From Chloroflexota bacterium (GTDB lineage: Bacteria > Chloroflexota > Anaerolineae > Anaerolineales > UBA4823), in assembly GCA_029265355.1 (NCBI GenBank), contig JAJUJL010000021.1:1-64000 (forward strand): a DNA stretch of 64,000 nucleotides, in the 5' to 3' direction. Within the stretch, counting starts at the first letter, position 1; the number at the start of each line of letters is the position of its first letter. Below the pieces are notes generated by a model, which saw only the letters and a program-made list of their open reading frames with translations, ran no database searches and was not told the origin of the DNA. Positions 34,419 to 42,526 of this stretch are shown piece after piece. A program made the position numbers and the translations under genes.

Positions 34419-37400
34419 CTACGTCGCCTCAACCACGCTGTGGCTGAGCGGTATCTCCAGGTAGAAGGTGCTTCCTTTTCCGAGTTGGCTTTCGACCCAT
34501 ACTCTTCCCCCGTGGCGGTCAGCAATCGAGCGCACAATCGATAGGCCCAACCCCACACCAGGGCGCTGCTTGCTGACCTGTTGAGCGCCACGGTAGAATT
34601 TCTCGAATAAGCGCGGTTGGTCTACCGGTGAAATTCCGATCCCTGTGTCGCTGACCATAAACAACATTCGATTCTGGCTGGCAGAAACTCGAACCTGCAC
34701 TTTCCCGTTGGGCTCGGTGTATTTGATCGCATTCTCTACAAGATTGTGCAGCGCCTGGTGCAAAAGCGCAGGATCGGCTTCTAACAACGGGATCGTCTGC
34801 TCTGGGATAGTAGTTCCCAGTTGCACTCGCTTTTGGGTGGCCTCCAATTGTAGCCCGCCCACCACTTTTTCAACGATATCATACACAGAGACCTTTTCAA
34901 GTTGCAATCCGATCCCGGCCTCGATACGCCCCAGATCCAAAAGGTTGCTTACCAGTCTTGACATGCTTTCCACGCTGCTAATAATTTTGCGCACATAGTT
35001 GAGCTGCTGCTGGTTCAGCTCGCCAACCGACTCTAGCATACTGGCATAGCCGCGGATCAGGGTGAGCGGAGAGCGCAGATCGTGACTCACCGTCGCCACA
35101 AACTCGGATTTTAGCGCATCCAGCTCCTTAAAGGTGGTAATATCGCGCAGCACACACACTCGCCCGACCCTGTGCCCCTCAGCCTGCACAACAGAAGCTG
35201 TGGCATAAAATACCCGTTCACCATCGAGCATCACCTCGGCAGAAGGCTTTTCGTTATCCGAGGTCAACAGGCTCAACAGTGCAGGCTGGGAAACGACTTT
35301 CTGGATCGGCTGACCTTCTTCCCAATCGATGCCCAACCCCAGCACCTTCCAGGCTGCCGGGTTGGCTAACAGCAGCCTGTTTTGCTGGTCGGTCACCAGC
35401 ACTGGATCCGGCGTGGAGGCGAGGATCGCGGACAATCTTTGTCGCCCAATTTCAGCATTCAGGAACAACTGCGCGTTGGCCGCTGCCAGGGCTGCCTGGC
35501 CTGCCAGAGTCATCAAAAATCGCACCTCTTCTTCGGAAAAGGCGTGCGCCTGATCGTATGCCACCACCAGGCAACCGTAAAATTGGTTTTCATGTCGCAA
35601 AGCAGCCGCCATCAGCGCCGTTGGTCGTGGAGCCTCGCTAGAAAAGCGCAGAATGCGCGGCCGGCTCACGTTGCTGAGTACCAGGCGATCCTGCTGGCGG
35701 GTTAGCCCCAATACCTGGTCATCCAGGTCATGATACAAGTCTTTGCCGCTTCCAGCGCTGTACACCTGCGGTCTCAGCGCGTCACCCTCCAACTCGGGCA
35801 CTACGGCTGGCACAACAACAATGCGCACCATAGAAGCGCCCATCGCCAGGGCAGCGTCCAACACCGGGCGAATGGCTTCCTCCAAATCAAGCGTGGAGGC
35901 AACCCCCTGGCTAACCCCCAACAGGCGGTTCAGCTCATCCAGTCGCCCTTTCAAGCTGGCGCGCATGCGCTCCAGCGCATTCTTCAACCGCCCAATCTCA
36001 TCCTCTCCACCAGCAGGGATAGCCTCCTCGAGCTGTCCCTGGGCCAGCTTGCTTGATTGGTATGCCAGACTCTTCAATGAACCGGTAATCACATTCAAGC
36101 TGACCTGCAGCACAATGTAGGCCGCCAGAGCAGCCACCAGCAAGATCACAAACAACGGCGCGGCAATTTCCAGCGCGATATCCTGCACCAGGCGCGCTGG
36201 AACCGACAACACGACTGCCCAAGGGCGACCTAAGGCCGGTTGGTAATAAACCCACCGTCGCGAGCCATCCGGAGCAGCCTGATCAAAAAAGTCGGCCTGC
36301 TCTGTAACCTTACCGGTGTACTGGCTCAGCAGCAAATCCGGGTTTTGGTGGTAAAGGATGCGCCCTTTCTCATCGATCAGCATACCTTCCCCTTGATCGC
36401 CAGCGACGCTCTGCAGGCTGCTCAGTATCGGGCGGGTAAACAGGTTGGTTTCCAGGTCGGTGCGCCCGATGAGCAAGCCTCTTGGACGATTGTTGGTGTC
36501 GAAAATCGTCGCCATGAAGGTCACCTGGGCGGTCTTGCCACCCGGCGCAGGTGGTGCAATGAACGATTGGAAGGGCAAGGCGCCGCTCAAGGCAGATTTC
36601 AAAGCCACCTGCTCATCCGGAAGGGGCTTGGTTGAATCATATTGTTGCTGAGGAAAGCCGGTCACAGGGTTTCCCTGGTGATCCAGCACATACAGTTGGG
36701 TAAAGAATGCTGCTTGCTGACGAGCTACCCTGAGCACCTCGCGAATTTCTGCGGAGCTGGCCGAATACAGGCGCGGGTCCATTGCCAGTAGCGCAATCTG
36801 GTTTTGGCCAACCTCAAGGAAATACGGCACTGCTTCGGCTGCGCTCAGCGCCGCATCCGCCATCCGGTCGCGCAGCACCTTACGCGCCGCATTGCCCGCG
36901 GTGTACCAATTGGCAAAGATCAGTGTCAGGAGCAGCATCAAGAGCAATGGCATGGTGCTGTAGAGCATGCGCGTTCGCAGGCTCTTCTCTACCGGCGAGG
37001 CTTCCAGTGGGAGATGATTTCCCCAGGCAAGCGGCCATGCCATAGCAGCAACTTGACCAATCAATCCAGCCAAAGTCAACTGCACGATAGCTGCCAGGCT
37101 GTCAGGGCCAAATTTCGAGATGGCATAATCCAGCCGCACCGCCAGCGAATCCTGGATGACGAGAAGGCCTAAGGGGAAGAACAATAACAGGTGTACGATG
37201 GACGCTGCCAGGCAGGCCAGCAACGGCTGGCGTAGCCAACGGTAAAACGGCGTGCGGTAGCGTTGGTTTATCGCAGCGCTGACCAGCACCCCCAGAAGGG
37301 CCATCTCTAAGGGCAGAAAGGGGTTGTGCGCTTCCCAAACCGCCAGCAACGTGCCAGAAAATGCACCCAGACCGGAGGCCGCAGCCGGACCCAGAAAGCC

Positions 37401-37727
37401 GGCCGCGAAAACCCAGGGCACTGCCGAAAATAGAACAACCAGCGTGCCAACTTGTTCAACAGGCATCCCCGGCTGCGTCAAGCTGCTACTCGGCGGCAGC
37501 CGTACAGCCAGGAACAGGCTGGTCAACGGGGTGAGCAGTGTCAGACCGGCAAGTATCCACCAATACCTCGAGGTACGCGGTTTCTCGAACGCGCGCCAAC
37601 GTCGCAGCAGCGAGAAAATTACGCTCAGCAGCGCCAGCCACACAAATAAAGCCAGCAATTTTTCCCCCAGGCTGGCGGGCAGGTCCAGGTATCTTTTTTG
37701 AAATAGCAGTGTAAACAAAGGTGTCAT
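34419..37727 (-). CDS. Large hybrid-sensing histidine kinase (Cache-HAMP-GAF-PAS-HisKA-HATPase)
   Basis: Encodes about 1102 residues. Order: about eight N-terminal membrane spans (residues ~15-270), an extracytoplasmic Cache-like region (~290-530), another span, a HAMP linker (~560-610), GAF (~640-770), PAS (~780-860), then the kinase core. The kinase has the phospho-His in VSHDLRSPLTLIRGYA, N box NLVENAIKYTE, G1 DTGIGI and G2 VGLGLSIVRSIADRHGG, so it should be active. It senses an external small molecule and an intracellular cue. No response regulator is adjacent. The start is ATG 37727; a TTG at 37748 is possible. A promoter lies just upstream at 37758. Confidence 0.9.
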   Translation of the reverse strand: MTPLFTLLFQKRYLDLPASLGEKLLALFVWLALLSVIFSLLRRWRAFEKPRTSRYWWILAGLTLLTPLTSLFLAVRLPPSSSLTQPGMPVEQVGTLVVLFSAVPWVFAAGFLGPAAASGLGAFSGTLLAVWEAHNPFLPLEMALLGVLVSAAINQRYRTPFYRWLRQPLLACLAASIVHLLLFFPLGLLVIQDSLAVRLDYAISKFGPDSLAAIVQLTLAGLIGQVAAMAWPLAWGNHLPLEASPVEKSLRTRMLYSTMPLLLMLLLTLIFANWYTAGNAARKVLRDRMADAALSAAEAVPYFLEVGQNQIALLAMDPRLYSASSAEIREVLRVARQQAAFFTQLYVLDHQGNPVTGFPQQQYDSTKPLPDEQVALKSALSGALPFQSFIAPPAPGGKTAQVTFMATIFDTNNRPRGLLIGRTDLETNLFTRPILSSLQSVAGDQGEGMLIDEKGRILYHQNPDLLLSQYTGKVTEQADFFDQAAPDGSRRWVYYQPALGRPWAVVLSVPARLVQDIALEIAAPLFVILLVAALAAYIVLQVSLNVITGSLKSLAYQSSKLAQGQLEEAIPAGGEDEIGRLKNALERMRASLKGRLDELNRLLGVSQGVASTLDLEEAIRPVLDAALAMGASMVRIVVVPAVVPELEGDALRPQVYSAGSGKDLYHDLDDQVLGLTRQQDRLVLSNVSRPRILRFSSEAPRPTALMAAALRHENQFYGCLVVAYDQAHAFSEEEVRFLMTLAGQAALAAANAQLFLNAEIGRQRLSAILASTPDPVLVTDQQNRLLLANPAAWKVLGLGIDWEEGQPIQKVVSQPALLSLLTSDNEKPSAEVMLDGERVFYATASVVQAEGHRVGRVCVLRDITTFKELDALKSEFVATVSHDLRSPLTLIRGYASMLESVGELNQQQLNYVRKIISSVESMSRLVSNLLDLGRIEAGIGLQLEKVSVYDIVEKVVGGLQLEATQKRVQLGTTIPEQTIPLLEADPALLHQALHNLVENAIKYTEPNGKVQVRVSASQNRMLFMVSDTGIGISPVDQPRLFEKFYRGAQQVSKQRPGVGLGLSIVRSIADRHGGRVWVESQLGKGSTFYLEIPLSHSVVEAT

Positions 37728-37757
37728 GTCGGAGGTAAACTGCTGCAATCCTCAAAA

Positions 37758-37766
37758 ATTATAGCA
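37758..37766 (-). promoter_or_regulatory. Extended -10 promoter of the histidine-kinase gene
   Basis: Minus-strand TG-C-TATAAT (37766-37758) lies 31 bases before the ATG at 37727 and right after the stop of the acyltransferase gene. The transcript would start near 37751, which leaves a short leader. Confidence 0.55.
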
Positions 37767-38501
37767 TTAAACCCATTCGATGGTATCCAGGCTTGCTTTT
37801 GACAGGTCGGCGTAAACTCCACGCCGGGCTTCCGGCAGCATAGCCGCCAGAATATACATGGCCTCATCCGTCATCTTGCGCAGCAGGTCTTTTCCGACCT
37901 TCTGATACTCAGCCCGGAAACGAAACGGTCTGCCAAATCGCAGTTGCGCGCCAGGACCGCGCCAGGCACGAGAAAAACGCAAGGCAGGGAAACCCTCTGT
38001 TCCGTCGATGGCTACCGGCACCACCGGCGCACCGCTGCGGCTGGCGAGGTAAGCGATGCCTTCTTTGCCTCTTGTCAGGCTGGGGCTGCGTGTGCCTTCT
38101 GGGGCTACCAGCACGATCTCCCCGGCTTTCAAAACCTGCAGCACCTGTGTGACGGCGCGGCGGTCAAACTCTTCACGACGTACCGGGATAACCCCCCACA
38201 AGCGGGGGAAGATGCCCACGAGAGGGTAGTCGTACACTTCCACCTTGGCCAGGGGTACGATATTGCGCTTCAATACGTGCAGCACCACAATGGGATCGAT
38301 AAAAGCGATGTGATTGATCATCAAGATCGCCGGGCCACTGGCTGGTACGTTTTCTACCCCTTCTACACTGCCCAATTTGGCCAGCAGCGTAAAACCGATC
38401 CAGCGGATCAAGAAGCGCAACACTTTTCGCCGTCCCTCCCAATCCGCATGGCGGTAGATCGTTGGCAATTCGTTTGTCTTTGCAATACTGTCAACTGCCA
38501 T
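37767..38501 (-). CDS. 1-acyl-glycerol-3-phosphate acyltransferase-like protein (first of three)
   Basis: Encodes 244 residues of the PlsC fold. Motif I is NHIAFID (His-x4-Asp), motif II is RREEFDRR and motif III is PEGTRSP, followed by a VPVAIDGTEGF motif IV. It should acylate a lysophospholipid, most likely lysophosphatidate, at the membrane. The C-terminus GVYADLSKAS matches its neighbours. Separated from the second plsC by 111 bases, where only a ribosome binding site is seen. Confidence 0.88.
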   Translation of the reverse strand: MAVDSIAKTNELPTIYRHADWEGRRKVLRFLIRWIGFTLLAKLGSVEGVENVPASGPAILMINHIAFIDPIVVLHVLKRNIVPLAKVEVYDYPLVGIFPRLWGVIPVRREEFDRRAVTQVLQVLKAGEIVLVAPEGTRSPSLTRGKEGIAYLASRSGAPVVPVAIDGTEGFPALRFSRAWRGPGAQLRFGRPFRFRAEYQKVGKDLLRKMTDEAMYILAAMLPEARRGVYADLSKASLDTIEWV

Positions 38502-38612
38502 TTCGCACCTTATCCCTTTACACCAACCATCAATCGCACCTGTTCAATAGGTTTGTGAAAGTCTTATCCACCATATACAGACGGGCTGACCTATCAACCA
38601 ATAAAACACTAC

Positions 38613-39332
38613 TTACGAATAAACACCTCGATATTCTTCAGGCAGCAGTTCAGCCAGCCGCCGCATGATCTCATCAGTACCAAGTTTGATCGCCTGACGC
38701 TTGTCCTCGCTCGACTGCTCCAGGTGGAACAGCTCGCCGACCGTCATCGTCACGGCAGTCTTGCGCAGGCGTCGCATATTGCGGTACAGGATAGCATTCT
38801 GCGTGCCGGTAAAGGCAATCGGCAGCAAAGGCACACCTGATTTCAAAGCCAGGAAAGAAGCCCCATTCAACCCTTCTTCCAAAGCGCCGGTCAGGCTTTC
38901 CCGTCCCTCGGGAGCGAGAGCCACCACACGCCCCTCTTTCAGCGCCTGCAGAATCACTCGAATCGCCGCCCGGTCCGGCTGGCCGCGATGCACCCAGATC
39001 ACGCCATAGGCATCCATCAACCAGCCCAGCACAGGGAAATCGTACAGCTCGCTCTTGGCGACGATTTCAGCATCCACAGGTGAGTAGGCTACACCCAAGA
39101 CCAAATCAGCATCGCCAAGATGGTTGGTGACAACCAACAAAGGTCCTCCGCGAGGGATGCGCTCAATTCCCTGCACAGTTGGGCGTGTAAAACAAACGAC
39201 CAACACACGCAATATCCAGCGCATTAGCTTGCGAAAGGCGCGCCGCGCGGGTGTGCGCGTTGGCAGGCGCGTCAACGACGGGCGTATTCTTTGACTGACC
39301 GGTTTGGCAGGCAGATCAGGCGTCTCGGGCAT
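38613..39332 (-). CDS. 1-acyl-glycerol-3-phosphate acyltransferase-like protein (second of three)
   Basis: Encodes about 239 residues, a PlsC homologue with motif I NHLGDAD (His-x4-Asp), motif II HRGQPDRAA, motif III PEGRESL and motif IV LPIAFTGT. The N-terminal ~30 residues are basic and Pro-rich. ATG 39332 has GGGGTG upstream; a GTG at 39338 is an alternative. It overlaps the third plsC gene by 17 bases and ends in PEEYRGVYS, like the others. Confidence 0.87.
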   Translation of the reverse strand: MPETPDLPAKPVSQRIRPSLTRLPTRTPARRAFRKLMRWILRVLVVCFTRPTVQGIERIPRGGPLLVVTNHLGDADLVLGVAYSPVDAEIVAKSELYDFPVLGWLMDAYGVIWVHRGQPDRAAIRVILQALKEGRVVALAPEGRESLTGALEEGLNGASFLALKSGVPLLPIAFTGTQNAILYRNMRRLRKTAVTMTVGELFHLEQSSEDKRQAIKLGTDEIMRRLAELLPEEYRGVYS

Positions 39333-39993
39333 ACACACCCCGGTATTCCTTAGGAAGCAGTTCGGCGATGTGCATCATAATCAGGTCGACATTGTGTTGG
39401 CGGCTTTCCCGGCGAGCTTCGCCGATGCCAGTAACCGGCGGCAGCCACAACGCTTTTCCGATACGCATTTCAATCTGCGGGCGATGACCGCGCAAGGCAC
39501 GCTGCAGGAAATCATCTGTAGCCCCACATATTCCAACGGGTATCACCGGAACATTGGCCTTCTCGATGACATAGGCCACGCCAGGCAAGCCCCGGCGCAT
39601 CCCCGGGCGATGCGAGCGTCCCCCTTCAGGCGCAATCAACAAAGGCCGTCCTGATTGCAGGGCAGCCAGCATGGTATCCAGCAGTTGTCGGTCATATTGG
39701 CCACGGTGCACCGGGATGCCGCCATACAATTTCGCCAAAATCCCCTGACCGGGGCGATCCCAAATGTCCACAGCACCAACTGCCTCCGGCGCCACTGGCC
39801 AGAAAGCCAGCAAGAATGGGGGTTCGAACAAGGAGACGTGGTTGATTGCGATCACATACGCGCCGCTGGCAGGCACATTTTCCAGCCCCTCAATTTTGAC
39901 CCGGCTGAGCAGGTGAAATAATAACCGGAACAGCGGGCGAAAGAGGGTGCGAAATATGCGGTTTGCCAGCAGTACGCGATATGTAGCAGGCAT
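39316..39993 (-). CDS. 1-acyl-glycerol-3-phosphate acyltransferase-like protein (third, variant motif)
   Basis: Encodes 225 residues. The PlsC fold is clear (GLENVPASGAYVIAINHVSL, VHRGQYDRQ, APEGGRSHRPG, IPVGICG). Motif I is NHVSLFE, that is His-x4-Glu in place of the usual Asp. The change could alter the charge-relay or specificity. It starts 4 bases after the cmk stop and overlaps the second plsC by 17 bases. The family role is acylation of a lysolipid; the exact substrate is not known. Confidence 0.85.
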   Translation of the reverse strand: MPATYRVLLANRIFRTLFRPLFRLLFHLLSRVKIEGLENVPASGAYVIAINHVSLFEPPFLLAFWPVAPEAVGAVDIWDRPGQGILAKLYGGIPVHRGQYDRQLLDTMLAALQSGRPLLIAPEGGRSHRPGMRRGLPGVAYVIEKANVPVIPVGICGATDDFLQRALRGHRPQIEMRIGKALWLPPVTGIGEARRESRQHNVDLIMMHIAELLPKEYRGVYARDA

Positions 39994-39997
39994 CGCT

Positions 39998-40681
39998 CTA
40001 ATTCCGAGAGGCCAAAATGCACATTACTTCCTCAAAAACCTGGTCCAGAGTCTTGCCATCCGAGTCGATCGTGACGGCATCCTCTGCCGGCCGCAGCGGT
40101 GCGACCTTGCGCGTGGAATCGATCTCATCCCGCCGGCGCATTGCTGCCAGAATTTCATCGTAATCCACCACCTCACCACGCGCTTCCATCTCTTTGTACC
40201 TGCGCCGGGCCCGCTCCTCTACGCTGGCGTCCAGGTAGATCTTTACCTCGGCTTCTGGCAAGACAACTGTGCCAATATCCCTCCCCACCATGACCACCCG
40301 ACCGCGTGCTCCAATGCGACGCTGCTGCATCGTGAGCGCTTGCCTCACCCCCGGGTAGGCCGAAACCACCGATACATTGGCATCTACTTCAGGCTGGCGG
40401 ATCTCCCAGGTGACATCCTGCCCCTCAATCAAAATATCGCAAGCGCGCCCATCCGGTATGGATGCAGGCCTGACCTCAATTAACGTTCGCTCTGCCAACC
40501 TCGTCACCTGCAGTTCGTCTTCAGGCGCAATGCCCCGCGCCAACACCAGCCAGGTTATCGCCCGGTACATCACACCGGTATCAAAAAACAAGTAACCCAG
40601 GCGATCAGCGATTTTTTTCGCCAGGGTGGATTTCCCGGAAGCCGCCGGTCCATCGATCGCAATCACTTCAGGCCACTTCAT
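39998..40681 (-). CDS. cmk: Cytidylate kinase
   Basis: Encodes 227 residues. It phosphorylates CMP and dCMP with ATP. The P-loop is GPAASGKST and the monophosphate-binding parts include FFDTGVMYRAITWL, GRDIGTVVLPEAEVKIYLDA and RARRRYKEMEARGE. It supplies CDP for nucleotide and CDP-diacylglycerol pools, which suits its position ahead of three acyltransferase genes. The order cmk-plsC is frequent in bacteria. Confidence 0.95.
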   Translation of the reverse strand: MKWPEVIAIDGPAASGKSTLAKKIADRLGYLFFDTGVMYRAITWLVLARGIAPEDELQVTRLAERTLIEVRPASIPDGRACDILIEGQDVTWEIRQPEVDANVSVVSAYPGVRQALTMQQRRIGARGRVVMVGRDIGTVVLPEAEVKIYLDASVEERARRRYKEMEARGEVVDYDEILAAMRRRDEIDSTRKVAPLRPAEDAVTIDSDGKTLDQVFEEVMCILASRN

Positions 40682-40720
40682 CCATGCTCCAATATTGTTT
40701 TGCGCTGTTTGGATTCGGCG

Positions 40721-42499
40721 CTAAGGTTCCTGCAGGTCCTCCGCCGGCACCGGCGCAAGCTGCTCATCTTGGGATTCTTCCGGAACAATCAGCCCGCTGC
40801 TGGAAGCTGCCTCCCCGGGAAACAGATCGGCGCGCGCCCATAGGATAATCTTTTCCTGCCACCAGGGTTGTGCGCGATACGCCAGCCAATGCAGCACATC
40901 CGGCGGAGCGTTTCCCTGCCATTCTGGGTAGCTCCACCACACAAAATCCTGGCCGCGGTAGCTGGAAGTCAGACTGGGGGCATCTTCCGACTGGCGGGTA
41001 ATGACCACTGAGGCCGGGTTTTCTGCGCTGGCTGCTGCCACGCTGGCGAATTGCACCTGTGAGTGATTCCGTAGGGACCACCGAAGGGCGGGGGAATCGA
41101 CAGCTACCAGAACATCCAGCGATTGAGGGTCGCCGCTGCGCCACACCGCCAATTGCTCAACAGTCTGCATGAACAATTCAACATCGCCGGCGCCAGGAAC
41201 TGGCGCCCACGCGCTCCAGCGTTCATCGCTGCGCAAAAGCGCCGCGTTGGAGAGGCCTGCCAGCGTATAAATGCCCAACCCGGCAGCCAGGCCCATCGTT
41301 GCCCCCCAGCGCGCCAGGTTCCACGACCATCCCATTCCAACCAAAACGGTTGTCAACCCTCCCAGGACGAGAACGCCGCTCATCACCGCCAGGCGCAGGT
41401 AGAAAGCCTGTGTATCCAACAGGGAGTTTGCCATTCCTGCCAGGTTCAGCCACATTAATCCGATCAGTACCAGGATTAACCCTGCCTGCGAATAGGCGAT
41501 GCCGCGCGGCTCATCTTGCATGGTGAGACCTTCACTCAGCTCACCTGCCGCTAAAGCCCATAAGGGCAAGAGTAACCAAACCAGGTCGCCGCTCTGGCGG
41601 GCCGGATAAATCAACACCAGCAGCAAAGCGATCAGCAACCATACCCCCAGGAAGATGGCATGGGGTTTGTACAAACCGCGTACCACGCCAATCACACCAA
41701 ATACCAACGCCAGCGGCTGGTATGTGGCCAGGAGTATCATTAGCTTAAGCGCCGGCTGGGCAACTTGAGCCGTCCATCCCGAGAGATAAACGGGTATGGC
41801 ATTCAACCAGGCGCTCAAACCAGAGGGTTGCAGAAAAAGAAAAGTTCCACCCAACAGCACTGTGCCAGCAAATGCCAGGCCTGTCGTTCTCAGTCGGGCT
41901 GCATCGGGCAACGCCAGGAGCGCTCTGCGCAAGTCGATCCTGCCCGGAATAGCGAGCAGCACCAACACGGTTATCGTCAGCAATACCGCACCAAAAATCG
42001 CTGCTGGGCCAGAGAGCATCGCCAACCCTGCCAGCAGGCCCACCGCTGTCCACCGTCGCTGTAGCAGCATCGCCACCGCAAACAGCAACGCCACAAGCGC
42101 CAGCATTCCCGAACCCGCCAGGCGAGACTGCGAAACCAATCCAGGATCCATTGCCAATCCAAAAGCTAATATCACGGCGGCATTGCGTCCCAACTGCTGG
42201 CGGAAAAACCAGGGCAACATCACCAGGGTGCTGCCTGCCAGGGCTGGCGCTAGTCGCGCCAGGGTTTCACTGCTGCCCAAGATATTGAAAAGCAGCGCCG
42301 TGATGAAGATATACATCGGATTCGGGCCTAGAGATATCGAATGCGCCGCGCCCTGAGCAACCTGCCAGGCTTGCAGCGCCCAATCAGCCTCGAAATCAGA
42401 CAGCGGAGTGCGCCCTAAGTTGGTCAGGCGCACGAAAATTCCCAGCGCCAGCGCAGCAAAGTAGAGAATGTGTTCAATAGATATTCGCCGGTAGTTCAT
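40721..42499 (-). CDS. GT39-like multispanning membrane protein
   Basis: Encodes 592 residues with a dozen or so membrane spans. The first loop has RLTNLGRTPLSDFEADWALQ, which matches the position of the Asp-Glu motif in dolichyl-phosphate-mannose-type (GT-C) glycosyltransferases, with Asp-Phe-Glu in place of Asp-Glu. A soluble tail of ~150 residues ends in an acidic, Pro-rich stretch. It may belong with the TIGR03663-type proteins that occur beside DUF2298 genes, although the HGP tripeptide of that group is not clear (LGPNPMYI instead). Expected role: transfer of a sugar from a polyprenyl carrier on the outer face. It lies 28 bases after the DUF2298 gene. Confidence 0.72.
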   Translation of the reverse strand: MNYRRISIEHILYFAALALGIFVRLTNLGRTPLSDFEADWALQAWQVAQGAAHSISLGPNPMYIFITALLFNILGSSETLARLAPALAGSTLVMLPWFFRQQLGRNAAVILAFGLAMDPGLVSQSRLAGSGMLALVALLFAVAMLLQRRWTAVGLLAGLAMLSGPAAIFGAVLLTITVLVLLAIPGRIDLRRALLALPDAARLRTTGLAFAGTVLLGGTFLFLQPSGLSAWLNAIPVYLSGWTAQVAQPALKLMILLATYQPLALVFGVIGVVRGLYKPHAIFLGVWLLIALLLVLIYPARQSGDLVWLLLPLWALAAGELSEGLTMQDEPRGIAYSQAGLILVLIGLMWLNLAGMANSLLDTQAFYLRLAVMSGVLVLGGLTTVLVGMGWSWNLARWGATMGLAAGLGIYTLAGLSNAALLRSDERWSAWAPVPGAGDVELFMQTVEQLAVWRSGDPQSLDVLVAVDSPALRWSLRNHSQVQFASVAAASAENPASVVITRQSEDAPSLTSSYRGQDFVWWSYPEWQGNAPPDVLHWLAYRAQPWWQEKIILWARADLFPGEAASSSGLIVPEESQDEQLAPVPAEDLQEP

Positions 42500-42526
42500 G
42501 GCTGTCCCATATTATAAAATGCCGTT

